The notes: generated from the sequence alone by a model not told the origin. A DNA stretch of 64,000 bases from Rhizobium oryzicola (GCF_030504645.1 NZ_JAUKWQ010000003.1:558001-622000); one strand, 5' to 3'. Numbered from the stretch's first letter, positions 27,473 to 36,672 are shown. Program-made: numbers and translations.

Positions 27473-28102
27473 TCATTCGAGAATGGAACGAACCGGCGCT
27501 GCCAGCGCCTGTCCGATGGCAACCGTTGCATCCTGGCTGAGATGTACGCCATCGATTGCTGACGCTGTCGCAACCGTACCCGCATCAAAGAACGAGCATC
27601 CGATTTCCCTAGAAAGCTTCTGGTAAAGCGGCGCGAGCCTTTCGGACTCAGCTATGCTGCGGCCTGCCGCAGGCAGACCATCCGGTCCAGCCACGCAAGG
27701 CGGCGGCGCAACGATCAATAGGGCAGGCTTTGCGCTGCGCGGCTTGTAGGGGAATGTTTCGACGATTTCGGCCAGCCGTCGCATGCCCGAGACCGCGGCC
27801 TCCGCCTTGCCGCCATAGACGGTTTTGAGATCGTTGGTCCCCAGCATGATGATGACAAGATCGAGCGGCATGTGGCTCGCCAGCGATACCTGCAGCGCCT
27901 TCGCACCGTTACGGCAGGAGGGGCCGGTGTGGTCATCATAGCAGGTGGTGCGACCGCCAAGCCCTTCCGCAATTATCTTCACGCGACCATCCAGTCCGCG
28001 CTCCAGAACATCCGGCCAGCGAAATTCTGCAGGATGCCGAAGACCCGTCGCCGGATCGGAACCCCAGGTCAGGCTGTCGCCGAAGGCCAGAACCGTCTTC
28101 AT
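27473..28102 (-). CDS. SGNH/GDSL hydrolase
   Basis: This 209-residue esterase has the GDSL serine block (LAFGDSLTWGSD), the block III Asn (IIMLGTNDLKTVYGG) and a C-terminal Asp/His block (IDGVHLS). No signal peptide is visible, so it acts in the cytoplasm. It lies 6 bp after the enolase-superfamily gene and before the binding-protein gene. In this context it may remove acyl groups from, or hydrolyse a lactone of, the imported compound; that is inference from position only. Confidence 0.83.
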   Translation of the reverse strand: MKTVLAFGDSLTWGSDPATGLRHPAEFRWPDVLERGLDGRVKIIAEGLGGRTTCYDDHTGPSCRNGAKALQVSLASHMPLDLVIIMLGTNDLKTVYGGKAEAAVSGMRRLAEIVETFPYKPRSAKPALLIVAPPPCVAGPDGLPAAGRSIAESERLAPLYQKLSREIGCSFFDAGTVATASAIDGVHLSQDATVAIGQALAAPVRSILE

Positions 28103-28108
28103 CGCGCC

Positions 28109-29257
28109 TCACTGCACCCGGTTGTTTTCAATGAAGTCGAAGTCAATCTCTTCGCCGAGACCCGGGCGGTCCGGCACATGCACATAGCCATCCTGATCCA
28201 TCGGGTCTGACAGCGACTTGAGATAGTCATGCCCGTCGTCGTATTCGAGGAAGGGGTGCAGAAGCCCTCGCTCGTACCAGCGGCAGTTCTTGGAGGCGGC
28301 CACCACATGCAGGTTCATGGCGGTGTTGCCGTGCACCTCGCATTCCATGCCAAAGCATTCGGCCATCCGCATGGTTTTCAGCGCCGGGGTAATGCCGCCG
28401 ACATCATTCACGCCTGTGCGCAGGATGTCGCAGGCGCCGCTCTTCACCCATTCGGCGCGGTGCCAATGCTTGCCCGCAGCACTTTCAGGACCGACGACAG
28501 GGATATCGAGATTGTCCGCCAGCCATTTATAGGAGGACATGGATTGCTCATCCATCGGCTCCTCGATCCAGTCGAAGCCCAGTTTCTCAAGCCCGCGGCC
28601 CAGTTCCAAAGCATCCGTGCGCGAGTACCAGTGAAAGGCATCGATCATCAGCCGGATATCCGGGCCGACGGCCTCGCGCACCGCTGCGCAGGCCTTCAGG
28701 TCCATCTTCACATCCGGCGCCCAGCTGACTGGCGGCATCCAGGTGTGCAGCTTGATGCCCTTATAGCCGCGCTTCACCAGCGCTTCGGCAAAGCGCCCGT
28801 AATCTTCAGGCGTTGCCAGCCCACCCTCCAGCTCGTCGCCACACATGATGGAGCCATAGGCGAGCACCTTGTCGCGATAGGCGCCGATCAACTTGTATAC
28901 AGGTGTATTGGAAGCGCGCCCGGCGAGATCCCAGAGCGCGCAATCCACCACCGCCAGCGTGCGATCCGTCAGCTGCGCGGCAGATCCACGCTGCCAATGC
29001 GCCAGATCCTGCCACAGGCGTTCGCGATCACGGTAATCCTGGCCGATCAGCACCTTCTTGACGAACTTGTCGATTACATGCGGTCGAACGATCTCCGGCG
29101 CCGTAAAGGAATGCCCCTCCTGACCATCTTCGGTCTGGATCGTCAGTATGGCCTGCTGAACCTGATGCGGCGGACCGGGATGCGCGTGGCCTGCGCTATC
29201 GGAATGGCGGCGGGTCGTGGTGCGGAACACACGGGCGGTAACCTCGGTGATGATCAT
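28109..29257 (-). CDS. Enolase superfamily, mandelate racemase-type enzyme
   Basis: The 382-residue enzyme is probably an acid-sugar dehydratase or racemase. Visible catalytic elements are Lys169-x-His171 (GIKLHTW), the three metal ligands Asp206 (MIDAFH), Glu232 (WIEEPM) and Glu258 (GPES), and an Asp285/His309 dyad (NDVGGIT and EVHGN). That dyad places it in the MR subgroup rather than the muconate or galactarolactone cycloisomerase type. The K-x-H in place of the more usual K-x-K leaves the substrate open. It is first in its operon, with a GntR operator-like site about 80 bp upstream. Confidence 0.82.
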   Translation of the reverse strand: MIITEVTARVFRTTTRRHSDSAGHAHPGPPHQVQQAILTIQTEDGQEGHSFTAPEIVRPHVIDKFVKKVLIGQDYRDRERLWQDLAHWQRGSAAQLTDRTLAVVDCALWDLAGRASNTPVYKLIGAYRDKVLAYGSIMCGDELEGGLATPEDYGRFAEALVKRGYKGIKLHTWMPPVSWAPDVKMDLKACAAVREAVGPDIRLMIDAFHWYSRTDALELGRGLEKLGFDWIEEPMDEQSMSSYKWLADNLDIPVVGPESAAGKHWHRAEWVKSGACDILRTGVNDVGGITPALKTMRMAECFGMECEVHGNTAMNLHVVAASKNCRWYERGLLHPFLEYDDGHDYLKSLSDPMDQDGYVHVPDRPGLGEEIDFDFIENNRVQ

Positions 29258-29334
29258 CAGGCATCCTGTCAGCTGAGCGGTCAGCGCATATCATGTCTGG
29301 TAAATTCCTACACAAACCATACATGTATGTCAAA

Positions 29335-29345
29335 CTTGTCTGACG
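29335..29345. promoter_or_regulatory. GntR operator-like site 4
   Basis: CTTGTCTGACG lies about 80 bp before the enolase-superfamily gene. On the minus strand its core reads GTCAGACAAG, matching sites 2 and 3. This links the minus-strand catabolic operon to the same regulator. Confidence 0.5.
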
Positions 29346-29520
29346 TGACTACCGACCGAATGCATTGCGCCTTTCATCGTGCTCTTCATCGACAAGTGAT
29401 GAGTGGCACTGATGAAAGTTTGCGAGCCCGCGCTATTGTTGCGAGGCGCGTGGGCCGCCATGTTCTCCAAGGCGAGATCTATGGAAGCCGCCGAATAATT
29501 GGGACGCTTGGGAGGTATCG

Positions 29521-30666
29521 ATGGTCACACGCATGCTCACAGCCGCATCGGCGGCACTGGTCCTGGCGCTTGCCACGCACGGGCAAACAAATGCGGCCAG
29601 CATCAATGCGGGCAATCACGCAACCAGCGCCACACAGCCCTTCCAGGTTCAGGTTATCTCCCAATTCGATACGCCTTGGGCTCTGGCCTTCCTGCCGGAT
29701 GGACGCTTGCTGGTCACCGAAAAGCCAGGCAGCATCTATCTTGTCACCCAGAGCGGACAAAAGCAGAAGATCGGCAATGTGCCGCGTGTTGCCGCTTCCG
29801 GCCAGAATGGCCTTCTGGACATCGCGCCCGCTCCCGATTTCGCCAGATCCTCGCTTGTCTATTTCAGCTATGTCGAACCGGACACGGGCGGCAGCCGGCT
29901 GGTGCTGGCGCGTGCCAGGCTGGCCCTTTCGTCAGGCAGTGCCAATCTCGACGATCTGAGGGTCATTTGGCGCCAGACGCCCGGTGGCGGCGGCGGCCAG
30001 CCGGGCGGCATCATCGCCTTCGATCCGAAGGGCGACACGCTGTTTTTGTCCGTGGGAGACCGCATGCAACCGGCAACGGCTCAGGATGAAAAACAGGCGC
30101 GCGGCAAGGTTCTTCGCCTGAACCTCGATGGGTCCACGCCGCAGGATAATCCCAATGCCGCAAAGGGCGGCATCGACGGTCAAACCTGGACGACGGGACA
30201 TCGCAACCCCTACGGCCTTGCCTTCGCGCCGGATGGAAAGCTGTGGCTGCACGAGATGGGGCCGAAGGGCGGTGACGAACTCAATCTGATCGAGAAGACG
30301 AAGAACTATGGCTGGCCGCTCGTCTCGAACGGCGATGAATATAGCGGTGCGCCCATTCCGCGCCACTCCACCCGCCCGGAATTTGCAGCACCTCTGCTCT
30401 ACTGGAACCCGGTTATCGCCCCTGCCGGTCTCGTCTTCTACAAGGGCGCCATGTTCCCCCAATGGAACGGATCAGCGCTGATCGGCGGACTGCGCGTTCA
30501 GTCCCTTGTTCGGGTAAGCTTCGACAGCCAGGGCCAACCGGACGAAGCTGACCGCTGGAACCTGAAAGCCCGTATTCGCGACGTGGCCGTCGCGCCGGAT
30601 GGAGCCGTTTGGCTGATCGAGGACAACAATCCCGGCAAGCTGATACGGCTGACGCCTCGACAGTAA
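29521..30666 (+). CDS. PQQ-dependent aldose sugar dehydrogenase (YliI/Asd-like)
   Basis: The 381-residue soluble periplasmic protein has a signal peptide ending near THGQTNAAS and a six-bladed beta-propeller typical of glucose/sorbosone dehydrogenases: FDTPWALAFLPDGRLLVTEK, HRNPYGLAFAPDGKLWLHEMGPKGGDE, and YWNPVIAPAGLVFYKG. It would oxidise aldoses to lactones with PQQ. It is divergent from the catabolic operon, and the 263-bp gap contains operator-like site 4, so co-regulation is possible. PQQ synthesis genes are not in the window. Confidence 0.85.
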   Translation: MVTRMLTAASAALVLALATHGQTNAASINAGNHATSATQPFQVQVISQFDTPWALAFLPDGRLLVTEKPGSIYLVTQSGQKQKIGNVPRVAASGQNGLLDIAPAPDFARSSLVYFSYVEPDTGGSRLVLARARLALSSGSANLDDLRVIWRQTPGGGGGQPGGIIAFDPKGDTLFLSVGDRMQPATAQDEKQARGKVLRLNLDGSTPQDNPNAAKGGIDGQTWTTGHRNPYGLAFAPDGKLWLHEMGPKGGDELNLIEKTKNYGWPLVSNGDEYSGAPIPRHSTRPEFAAPLLYWNPVIAPAGLVFYKGAMFPQWNGSALIGGLRVQSLVRVSFDSQGQPDEADRWNLKARIRDVAVAPDGAVWLIEDNNPGKLIRLTPRQ

Positions 30667-30693
30667 AGAGGAGCGTGTTTTCCGAATGAAGAA

Positions 30694-30715
30694 GGCCGCT
30701 GCAAAGACAGCGGCC
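30694..30715. terminator. Terminator between sugar dehydrogenase and cbiM
   Basis: A perfect 8-bp GC-rich stem (30694-30701 with 30708-30715) with a 6-nt loop lies between convergent genes. Confidence 0.55.
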
Positions 30716-30763
30716 AACAAATGGATTTGATCTCTTCCGGCGTGACGATTTTCGAAGCAGACG

Positions 30764-31444
30764 TCACGCTGCCTGATGAAGCCGATAGCTGAAGACCGGG
30801 CCACGGCTGAAACGATCCAGAGCCTTGGCGACGGCCAAAACACCGAGATCAATCACGGGTTCGACCAGGATGACGCTCATATAGGCGAGGCCGAAGGAGC
30901 TGATCTCGGCAAGGTTCTGCATGTTGAAGCCGTGTCCATACAATGCCCAGAACGCGACCCATGCGACGATGCCTCCCTGATAGGCCGTAGAAAGCTTGAA
31001 CGCCTGACCATAGGTAAGGTCTACATAGGCCGTTCTGGCTGTGATGATCCTGCGAGCCAAAAGGTTGATACCCCAAAGCGGCATCAGCAGGGTCGTCACG
31101 TTCATGCCATATTGCGGCAGGTCGAAGGGAGCGAAAAAAAGTCCCTGCAAAAGCAGCCCCATCGCCAGGCCAATGGACGCCGCACCGGCACCGAACAGCA
31201 GAAGCAGCGTGGAGCCCAGAATAAGGTGGACCTCCGAAACGCCTACGGGATGATGCGGAAGAACTTCGAAGAAGCAAAACACCAATGCTGTGGTGAAGAC
31301 GCTCCGCATGGCGAGCGCGGCTGCGCCGCCATCTTTCCGAATGCTTTGTGCCGCCATTTTGGCCGTCAGACCAAAGGCGACAGAAGCTGTTGCGTAGCTC
31401 AGGATGATTTTCGCGCCGTCAACGACGCCGGGTTCGATATGCAT
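30764..31444 (-). CDS. cbiM: Solitary CbiM-like cobalt permease (ECF family)
   Basis: This 226-residue membrane protein starts with Met-His-Ile-Glu-Pro-Gly. In the CbiM/NikM family the N-terminal Met1-His2 itself binds the metal, so the start at 31444 is well supported and the longer frame to 31540 is not. Further His residues (64, 65 and 73) and several hydrophobic segments follow, including LILGSTLLLLFGAGAASIG. It is controlled by the cobalamin riboswitch directly upstream, which supports cobalt as substrate. No cbiN, cbiQ or cbiO is adjacent: downstream is a convergent gene. It either works alone, as suggested for some solo ECF S-type subunits, or borrows an energising module. Confidence 0.78.
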   Translation of the reverse strand: MHIEPGVVDGAKIILSYATASVAFGLTAKMAAQSIRKDGGAAALAMRSVFTTALVFCFFEVLPHHPVGVSEVHLILGSTLLLLFGAGAASIGLAMGLLLQGLFFAPFDLPQYGMNVTTLLMPLWGINLLARRIITARTAYVDLTYGQAFKLSTAYQGGIVAWVAFWALYGHGFNMQNLAEISSFGLAYMSVILVEPVIDLGVLAVAKALDRFSRGPVFSYRLHQAA

Positions 31445-31507
31445 TTTTGATCCTCTCGCGCCCACCGCGCGGCTGGAATTGAGAAACAGGCGTTGCCGCC
31501 CGGCATG

Positions 31508-31668
31508 TAATGGCAGGTCTCCTGGCTTGCGGTTCCTCACTTCGCCCGCCTTCCCAATCCATCATGGATCAGTGGCTTCAGGACGTCGTTCGCCGCTTAC
31601 AGTTGCGGGGGCAGCCATGGAATAGGGGCTCAAACAGCACCTCACCATGTTCCCTTTTAACCGAATGC
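31508..31668 (-). promoter_or_regulatory. Cobalamin riboswitch upstream of cbiM
   Basis: Read on the minus strand, the region contains the ordered cobalamin-aptamer landmarks: a purine-rich GGGAACATGGTGAGG segment, GGCTGCCCCCGCAACTGTAA, GAAGCCACTG, a GGGAAGGCGGGCGAAGT hairpin and the B12-box AGCCAGGAGACCTGCC (ending near 31512). About 64 nt then lead to the cbiM start, with GAGAGGA as ribosome site close to GC-rich sequence that can pair with it. Adenosylcobalamin should turn cbiM off. The remainder of the 31445-31844 gap is the leader and the promoter region of the SbcD-like gene. Confidence 0.92.
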
Positions 31669-31844
31669 CCTATCAGGGGCATCCGGACCATCGGCTAATG
31701 ATAGCTTCCCCACGCATGGCATTACAAGTACCGGCACAGCTTATCCCTAACGTTGTATCCGGGCCGTGCCCTTCTCCCGAGAACAAAGGTCGTTGCTCGA
31801 CGGTTCATATTGAAGGCGGGCGCAAACCCCTGTAGACCACGCCT

Positions 31845-33113
31845 ATGCCTTTCCGGTTCGTCCACACCGCCGATCTCCATCTTGATTCGCCGCTTCGTTC
31901 GCTTGCGCTCCGCAACGCGGAGCTTGCGGCACTGGTGGGGGATGCCACGCGCCAGGCATTGGTGAGGATCGTCGATCTCTGCATCGATGAGGCCGTCGAT
32001 GCGCTGATTATTGCGGGCGATCTCTATGACGGCGAACAGACCTCCATGAAGACGGCGCGGTTTCTGGCGACGCAGATGGAGCGCCTGCATCAGGCCAGCA
32101 TTTCCGTGTTCAAGATCCGTGGCAATCACGATGCCATGTCGAAGATCACGCAGGAGCTTGTCCTGCCGCCCTCGGTGAAGATCTTCAGCGGGCGGGCGGA
32201 GATCGTGGAAGCACGTCATGGGGACCTCACCGTCGCGATCCAGGGCCTGAGCTTTGCGCGCCCGCAGGCGCCCGAAAGCTTGCTGCCCAAGTACAAGCCG
32301 CCCGTGGCGGGTGCCGCCAATATCGGCATCATGCATACCAGTCTCGCCGGCGCGCCGGGTCATGATCCCTATGCCCCATGTACGGTGGCAGAACTGCACG
32401 CCAGCGGTTTTGACTATTGGGCGCTTGGCCATATTCACCAGCGCACACACCATGCGGGTGAGCGAACCATTATCATGCCCGGCATGCCGCAGGGGCGGGA
32501 TATCAACGAAGCCGGAGAGAAGAGCGTTTCGCTGGTCACCATCCACGACGACCGGACGGTGGAGGTTGAGGAGCGGCTGACCAGCATCGCACAGTTTGCC
32601 CGCATTTCCGTCGATATTTCACAGGCGGAAGATTGGCGTGCGCTGGCCAATCTGATTGGCGTGGCGCTGGAACGCGAGCGAGACCGCACCCGCTCCGACC
32701 ATCTGGTGGCGCGTCTGACGCTGACCGGCGCATCCCCGCTTGCCTGGCGCATGCGCCGCGATGCCGACCTTCTGCGCACCGAGGCAGAACAGCGTGGCCA
32801 ACGCACCGGCAATGTCTGGATCGAAAAGCTGGAACTCGCTGTCTCCGCTGCGGAAGCAGCAACGGCTGCGCCAGGCGCAGACCCGGTGGTGGAACTGGGA
32901 CAGCTGATGCGCCGGGACGTGATGAGAACCAGCGCCTACCGCGAACAGGTGCGCGCTTTGGTGGAAGAGCTTCTGGATGATCTTCCACCGGAAAGCCGCC
33001 GCTTTGCCGGAGACGACGCGGAAGAACTGGAGCGCTTTCTGGACGACGTTATCAGCGATGGCGGCGAAGAGCTTGTTGCCCGGCTGTCCGCCAAAGATCA
33101 GGGAGAGAGCTGA
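31845..33113 (+). CDS. SbcD/YhaO-like DNA repair exonuclease (metallophosphoesterase)
   Basis: The 422-residue calcineurin-like phosphoesterase carries the metal-binding motifs in order: HTADLHLDSP, IIAGDLYDGEQTS, RGNHDAMS, then GLSFARPQAPES and GHIHQRTHH. This arrangement is that of Mre11/SbcD nucleases, and the C-terminal domain resembles the YhaO group. Its stop overlaps the start of the coiled-coil ATPase gene that follows. The two would form a nuclease-ATPase complex acting on DNA ends or hairpins. Confidence 0.85.
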   Translation: MPFRFVHTADLHLDSPLRSLALRNAELAALVGDATRQALVRIVDLCIDEAVDALIIAGDLYDGEQTSMKTARFLATQMERLHQASISVFKIRGNHDAMSKITQELVLPPSVKIFSGRAEIVEARHGDLTVAIQGLSFARPQAPESLLPKYKPPVAGAANIGIMHTSLAGAPGHDPYAPCTVAELHASGFDYWALGHIHQRTHHAGERTIIMPGMPQGRDINEAGEKSVSLVTIHDDRTVEVEERLTSIAQFARISVDISQAEDWRALANLIGVALERERDRTRSDHLVARLTLTGASPLAWRMRRDADLLRTEAEQRGQRTGNVWIEKLELAVSAAEAATAAPGADPVVELGQLMRRDVMRTSAYREQVRALVEELLDDLPPESRRFAGDDAEELERFLDDVISDGGEELVARLSAKDQGES

Positions 33114-36100
33114 TGCGTCTGCGTCGCCTGGATCTCACGCGCTACGGCAAGTTTACTGATCGCGTCATTGATTTCGGCGAGGCGAAAGCCGGGTCGCCGG
33201 ACCTGCACATCGTCTACGGCCTGAACGAAGCGGGAAAATCCACCGCCTTCTCCGCCTATCTCGATCTGCTGTTCGGCATACCGGAGCGCAGCACCTATAA
33301 CTTTCTGCACGCCTATAATGCCATGCAGGTGGGTGGTGCCCTGGAAATCGCGGGTTTCACCCATGAACTGGTGCGCGTGAAGCAGCGCACAAACGGCCTG
33401 CTCGATGCCTGCGGCCAGCCCGTCAACGAAGCATTGCTGGCGTCCGCCATGGGCGGCCTCGGCCGCGATTCCTACCGCACCATGTTTTCCCTTGACGATC
33501 GCAGCCTGCAGGAAGGCGGCGCAGCAATTCTGGAAAGCAAGGGAGATCTGGGCGCTTTGCTGTTTTCCGCCAGCGCGGGGCTCGCCGATGTCAGCCGAAC
33601 GCTGACCCAGGTGTCGGAAGAAGCGCTGCAGTTTCACCGCAAGCGCGCCCGCAATACGCAGCTGGCGGAATTGAAGCATGCTCTGGCGGAGCTCAAAAGC
33701 GAGCGTGACGCTATCGATACCTATGCCGCGAGCTTTGCAGGTCTGGTTTCTTCGCAGGCACAGGCGGAAAAGGCCTATGAGGAGGTGCTGGCGGAACTTA
33801 GCGCAAGCCGCACACGGCATGAGCGGCTGACCGGCACCTTGCGCGCCCTGCCCTCGTTCCGCGATCTTCAGCGACTGGAAGATCAGCTCGCAGCCTATGA
33901 GGGGCTGCCGCGCCCGCCACGCGAATGGCAGAGAAATCTCGAAAACCTGCTGCGAGACGAAACGCGGCTTCACACGCAGGCAGCGGGCCTCGATGCATCG
34001 ATCGAGCGATTGGCTCAGGAGATTGAGGCTTTCACTGTCGATCACCCCATCCTGGAGCAGGCCTCCCGCATTGCCGCCCTTGAGGATGGCCGTGCGCGGT
34101 ATCGGACGGCAGAAAACGATCTTCCCAAGCGGCGTATCGCGCTGACGGAACAGAATGCTCTCCTTGCCGCGCTCTTGAAAGCGCTGGACCGCAATGATCA
34201 GGACGACCCCGCGTCGCTCCAGCTTTCAGCAGCGACAACGGCAACACTCAGGGATTTGATCGAGCGTCGGTCCGGCATCGATGCCGAGCTGAAAAATGCA
34301 GACCGCGAGCACTTCCGCGTTCAATCGGATCTGGAAGCGGCGCAGGCCGAGACGGAAACATCCAAGGGTTCCGAAATCAGCAAGGCGGAGCTGAAACAGC
34401 TGGAAATGCAGCTTTCGGGCCTGCAGCAGGGAGGCGAACAGGCAAAGCTTGCGCTTGCAGAACGCCGCCTCGCCGAATTGCAAGAGGATGGCGCAAGGGC
34501 ATTCAAGGCCTTGCAGCCATGGGCGGGATCGCTCGAAGATCTCTCAAGCCTGTCCGTACCCGCGCCGGCAGATCTGGAATCCTGGCGCAGCCGCGGAAGC
34601 GAAATCACCCGCCGCATAGAGCGTGCAACCGATCGCCTGCGGGAGCTTGGCAGCCGGCAGCTGGATTTGCAGGCGCGGATTTCCGAGCTCTCAAAGTCTG
34701 GCGAGGTCATTGACGATGAGGCCGCCGCCAAGCTGCGTGAAACACGTGATCAGGCCTGGGCGCTTCATAAGGCGCAGCTGACGAGCACGAGCGCGGAACA
34801 ATTCGAAGCCCTTCTGCGCCGTGACGACCAGCTTTCCACGGCGCGTCTTACCCGCGCCAATGATCTGGCAGAACTGCGCAAGGCGCAAGAAGAGCTGCGG
34901 CTTCTGAAGGTCACGACGGTTCGCGAAAGCGTGCTGCATCAGGAAGCCACAGCAGAGCTGGCCACCTTGCAGGCCGATCTCGTGAAGGCTCTTCCAACAG
35001 AATTGCTGCCCACGGAAGCCGAAGTCGGCCGGAGCCTGACGATTGCCGAGACCTGGTTGAAACGCCGGCAAAGAGCGCTTGATGTGGCCGACGAGACGAG
35101 GCTAGTCCAGCGCGAGGTCTTGAGTCTGAGACGCGATATTGAAACCGATCTCGGTGAGCTCAGGCAAATCCTGTCGCAAATGGGAGAGAGCACCGCCGAG
35201 ACATGGGATGCGCGAAGGCTCATCGCACATGCCGTGACTTGCCTTTCGGAGGCTGAATCCAGCCGCCGGGCGCAGGAAAATCGCACAGCACGGCTTGCCG
35301 AACTGAAGCGCGCGGTTGCGGAGCGGCAGCAGGAGCGGCGCGAGGCACAGGCAAAGGACCATGCCTGGAGAGAACACTGGGACTCCACACTGGCGGGTAC
35401 GTGGTTTGCCGATCAGACTGATCCGGCCGCCGTCCGGGCCATCCTCGATACACTCACCGAGCTGCCGGCCATTCTTCGCGAGCGGGACCAGCTTTCCCAG
35501 CGCATCGCCTTCATGGAACGCGATCGCCAGCAATTCGCAACCGAAGTCGGTGACATACTGCAGGCTCTTGGCGAAATCGCCGATGACGCGAGGGTTCTGG
35601 AGAGTGCCGAAATGCTGGCGCGGCGGGTGGCCGATGCCGAACGCGCGCAGGAGCACCGACGCGCACGCGACGCGGAACGCGCAAAGGCGGAGGAGGAGCG
35701 GAAAGGTCTTAGCCAGCGTCTGCTGGAGCATCAACAGCAGAGGGCAGAGATCACCACCTTCTTCGGCGTCGAGACGCTTTCGGAAGTCTCGGCCTCCCTG
35801 GAGCGGTCGGCCGAGCGGGATCGTCTGGAAAACCGTTGCGAAGAGCTGCGCCAACAAATCCTGCGGGATCTCGCCCTGAACTCCTTCGAGGAAGCGAGCG
35901 ACCTCATGAACCAGCTGGATCAGGACGAGGTGCGCCGGGAAGAGACAGAGCTTGGCGAGCGGCTGGAAAATTTGAGCGAACGCAGTCGCGTTCTCTATGC
36001 GGAGCTGACGCGGGCGCGCGACAGGATAGCCGCAGTTGGCGGCGACAATGCCGTGGCTCGGATCGAGGCGCGACGGGCGACCATTCTGGCAGAGATTGAG

Positions 36101-36583
36101 GAGCTGGCCGTCAGGCATCTGAAATTGCGTGCCGGTGCGCTGGCCGCCAAAACGGCCCTCAGCCTCTACAGGGACAAGCACAGAAGCTCGATGATGGCGC
36201 GCGCCTCCGACGCCTTCAGCCAGATCACGCGAGGCGACTATTCCGGCCTGACCACCCGGCCGGAAAAGGACCGCGAAATCCTCATCGGTGTTGCGAAAGA
36301 CGGTGCGTCGAAGCTTTCGGATTCGATGTCGACCGGCACGCGCTACCAGCTTTACCTGGCGCTGCGCCTGGCCGGTTACGAGGAATTCGCGGCAGTTCGT
36401 CCCGCCGTTCCCTTCGTGGCTGACGACATCATGGAAACCTTCGACGAACTCCGCTCGGAGGAAGTATTCCGGCTGTTCGGCCAGATGGCGCAACTCGGTC
36501 AGGTGATCTATCTCACCCACCACAGGCATCTGTGCGAAATCGCCCAGGTGGTGGTGCCAGGCGTCAGAATTCACGCACTGTGA
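33113..36583 (+). CDS. SbcC/YhaN-like coiled-coil ATPase
   Basis: This 1156-residue SMC-like protein has Walker A at residues 36-43 (GLNEAGKS), long Glu/Arg/Leu-rich coiled coils through the middle, and at the C-terminus a signature-like segment (STGTRYQLYLALRLAG) and Walker B (VPFVADDIMETFDE). I see no Cys-x-x-Cys zinc hook in the middle, so it is closer to YhaN than to Rad50/SbcC. It is coupled to the nuclease gene by overlap. Confidence 0.85.
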   Translation: MRLRRLDLTRYGKFTDRVIDFGEAKAGSPDLHIVYGLNEAGKSTAFSAYLDLLFGIPERSTYNFLHAYNAMQVGGALEIAGFTHELVRVKQRTNGLLDACGQPVNEALLASAMGGLGRDSYRTMFSLDDRSLQEGGAAILESKGDLGALLFSASAGLADVSRTLTQVSEEALQFHRKRARNTQLAELKHALAELKSERDAIDTYAASFAGLVSSQAQAEKAYEEVLAELSASRTRHERLTGTLRALPSFRDLQRLEDQLAAYEGLPRPPREWQRNLENLLRDETRLHTQAAGLDASIERLAQEIEAFTVDHPILEQASRIAALEDGRARYRTAENDLPKRRIALTEQNALLAALLKALDRNDQDDPASLQLSAATTATLRDLIERRSGIDAELKNADREHFRVQSDLEAAQAETETSKGSEISKAELKQLEMQLSGLQQGGEQAKLALAERRLAELQEDGARAFKALQPWAGSLEDLSSLSVPAPADLESWRSRGSEITRRIERATDRLRELGSRQLDLQARISELSKSGEVIDDEAAAKLRETRDQAWALHKAQLTSTSAEQFEALLRRDDQLSTARLTRANDLAELRKAQEELRLLKVTTVRESVLHQEATAELATLQADLVKALPTELLPTEAEVGRSLTIAETWLKRRQRALDVADETRLVQREVLSLRRDIETDLGELRQILSQMGESTAETWDARRLIAHAVTCLSEAESSRRAQENRTARLAELKRAVAERQQERREAQAKDHAWREHWDSTLAGTWFADQTDPAAVRAILDTLTELPAILRERDQLSQRIAFMERDRQQFATEVGDILQALGEIADDARVLESAEMLARRVADAERAQEHRRARDAERAKAEEERKGLSQRLLEHQQQRAEITTFFGVETLSEVSASLERSAERDRLENRCEELRQQILRDLALNSFEEASDLMNQLDQDEVRREETELGERLENLSERSRVLYAELTRARDRIAAVGGDNAVARIEARRATILAEIEELAVRHLKLRAGALAAKTALSLYRDKHRSSMMARASDAFSQITRGDYSGLTTRPEKDREILIGVAKDGASKLSDSMSTGTRYQLYLALRLAGYEEFAAVRPAVPFVADDIMETFDELRSEEVFRLFGQMAQLGQVIYLTHHRHLCEIAQVVVPGVRIHAL

Positions 36584-36603
36584 TGGGAAAGGCCATCACA
36601 GTG
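36576..36603. terminator. Terminator between YhaN-like gene and aldehyde dehydrogenase
   Basis: A perfect 11-bp stem (36576-36586 with 36593-36603), whose left arm includes the YhaN-like stop codon, lies between convergent genes. Confidence 0.65.
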
Positions 36604-36672
36604 TGCTCTTATGGATTCAAGCCAAAATCGATGGCGCCGACAACAGGCCAGCGCTACGCCTGAAGCGGGCCG

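Noticed and set aside
26408-27562. 384-codon open frame on the plus strand
   Set aside because: It is antisense to the solute-binding protein gene and lacks domains.
28229-29959. 576-codon open frame on the plus strand
   Set aside because: It runs antisense to the enolase-superfamily gene and out of frame into the sugar dehydrogenase; no domain is visible.
35102-36574. 490-codon open frame on the minus strand
   Set aside because: It is antisense to the YhaN-like ATPase C-terminus, which contains clear Walker B and signature motifs.
31845-36583. SbcD/SbcC-like pair as a new phage-defence system
   Set aside because: It matches the YhaO/YhaN repair-type pair, lies among metabolic genes and has no accessory defence gene beside it.
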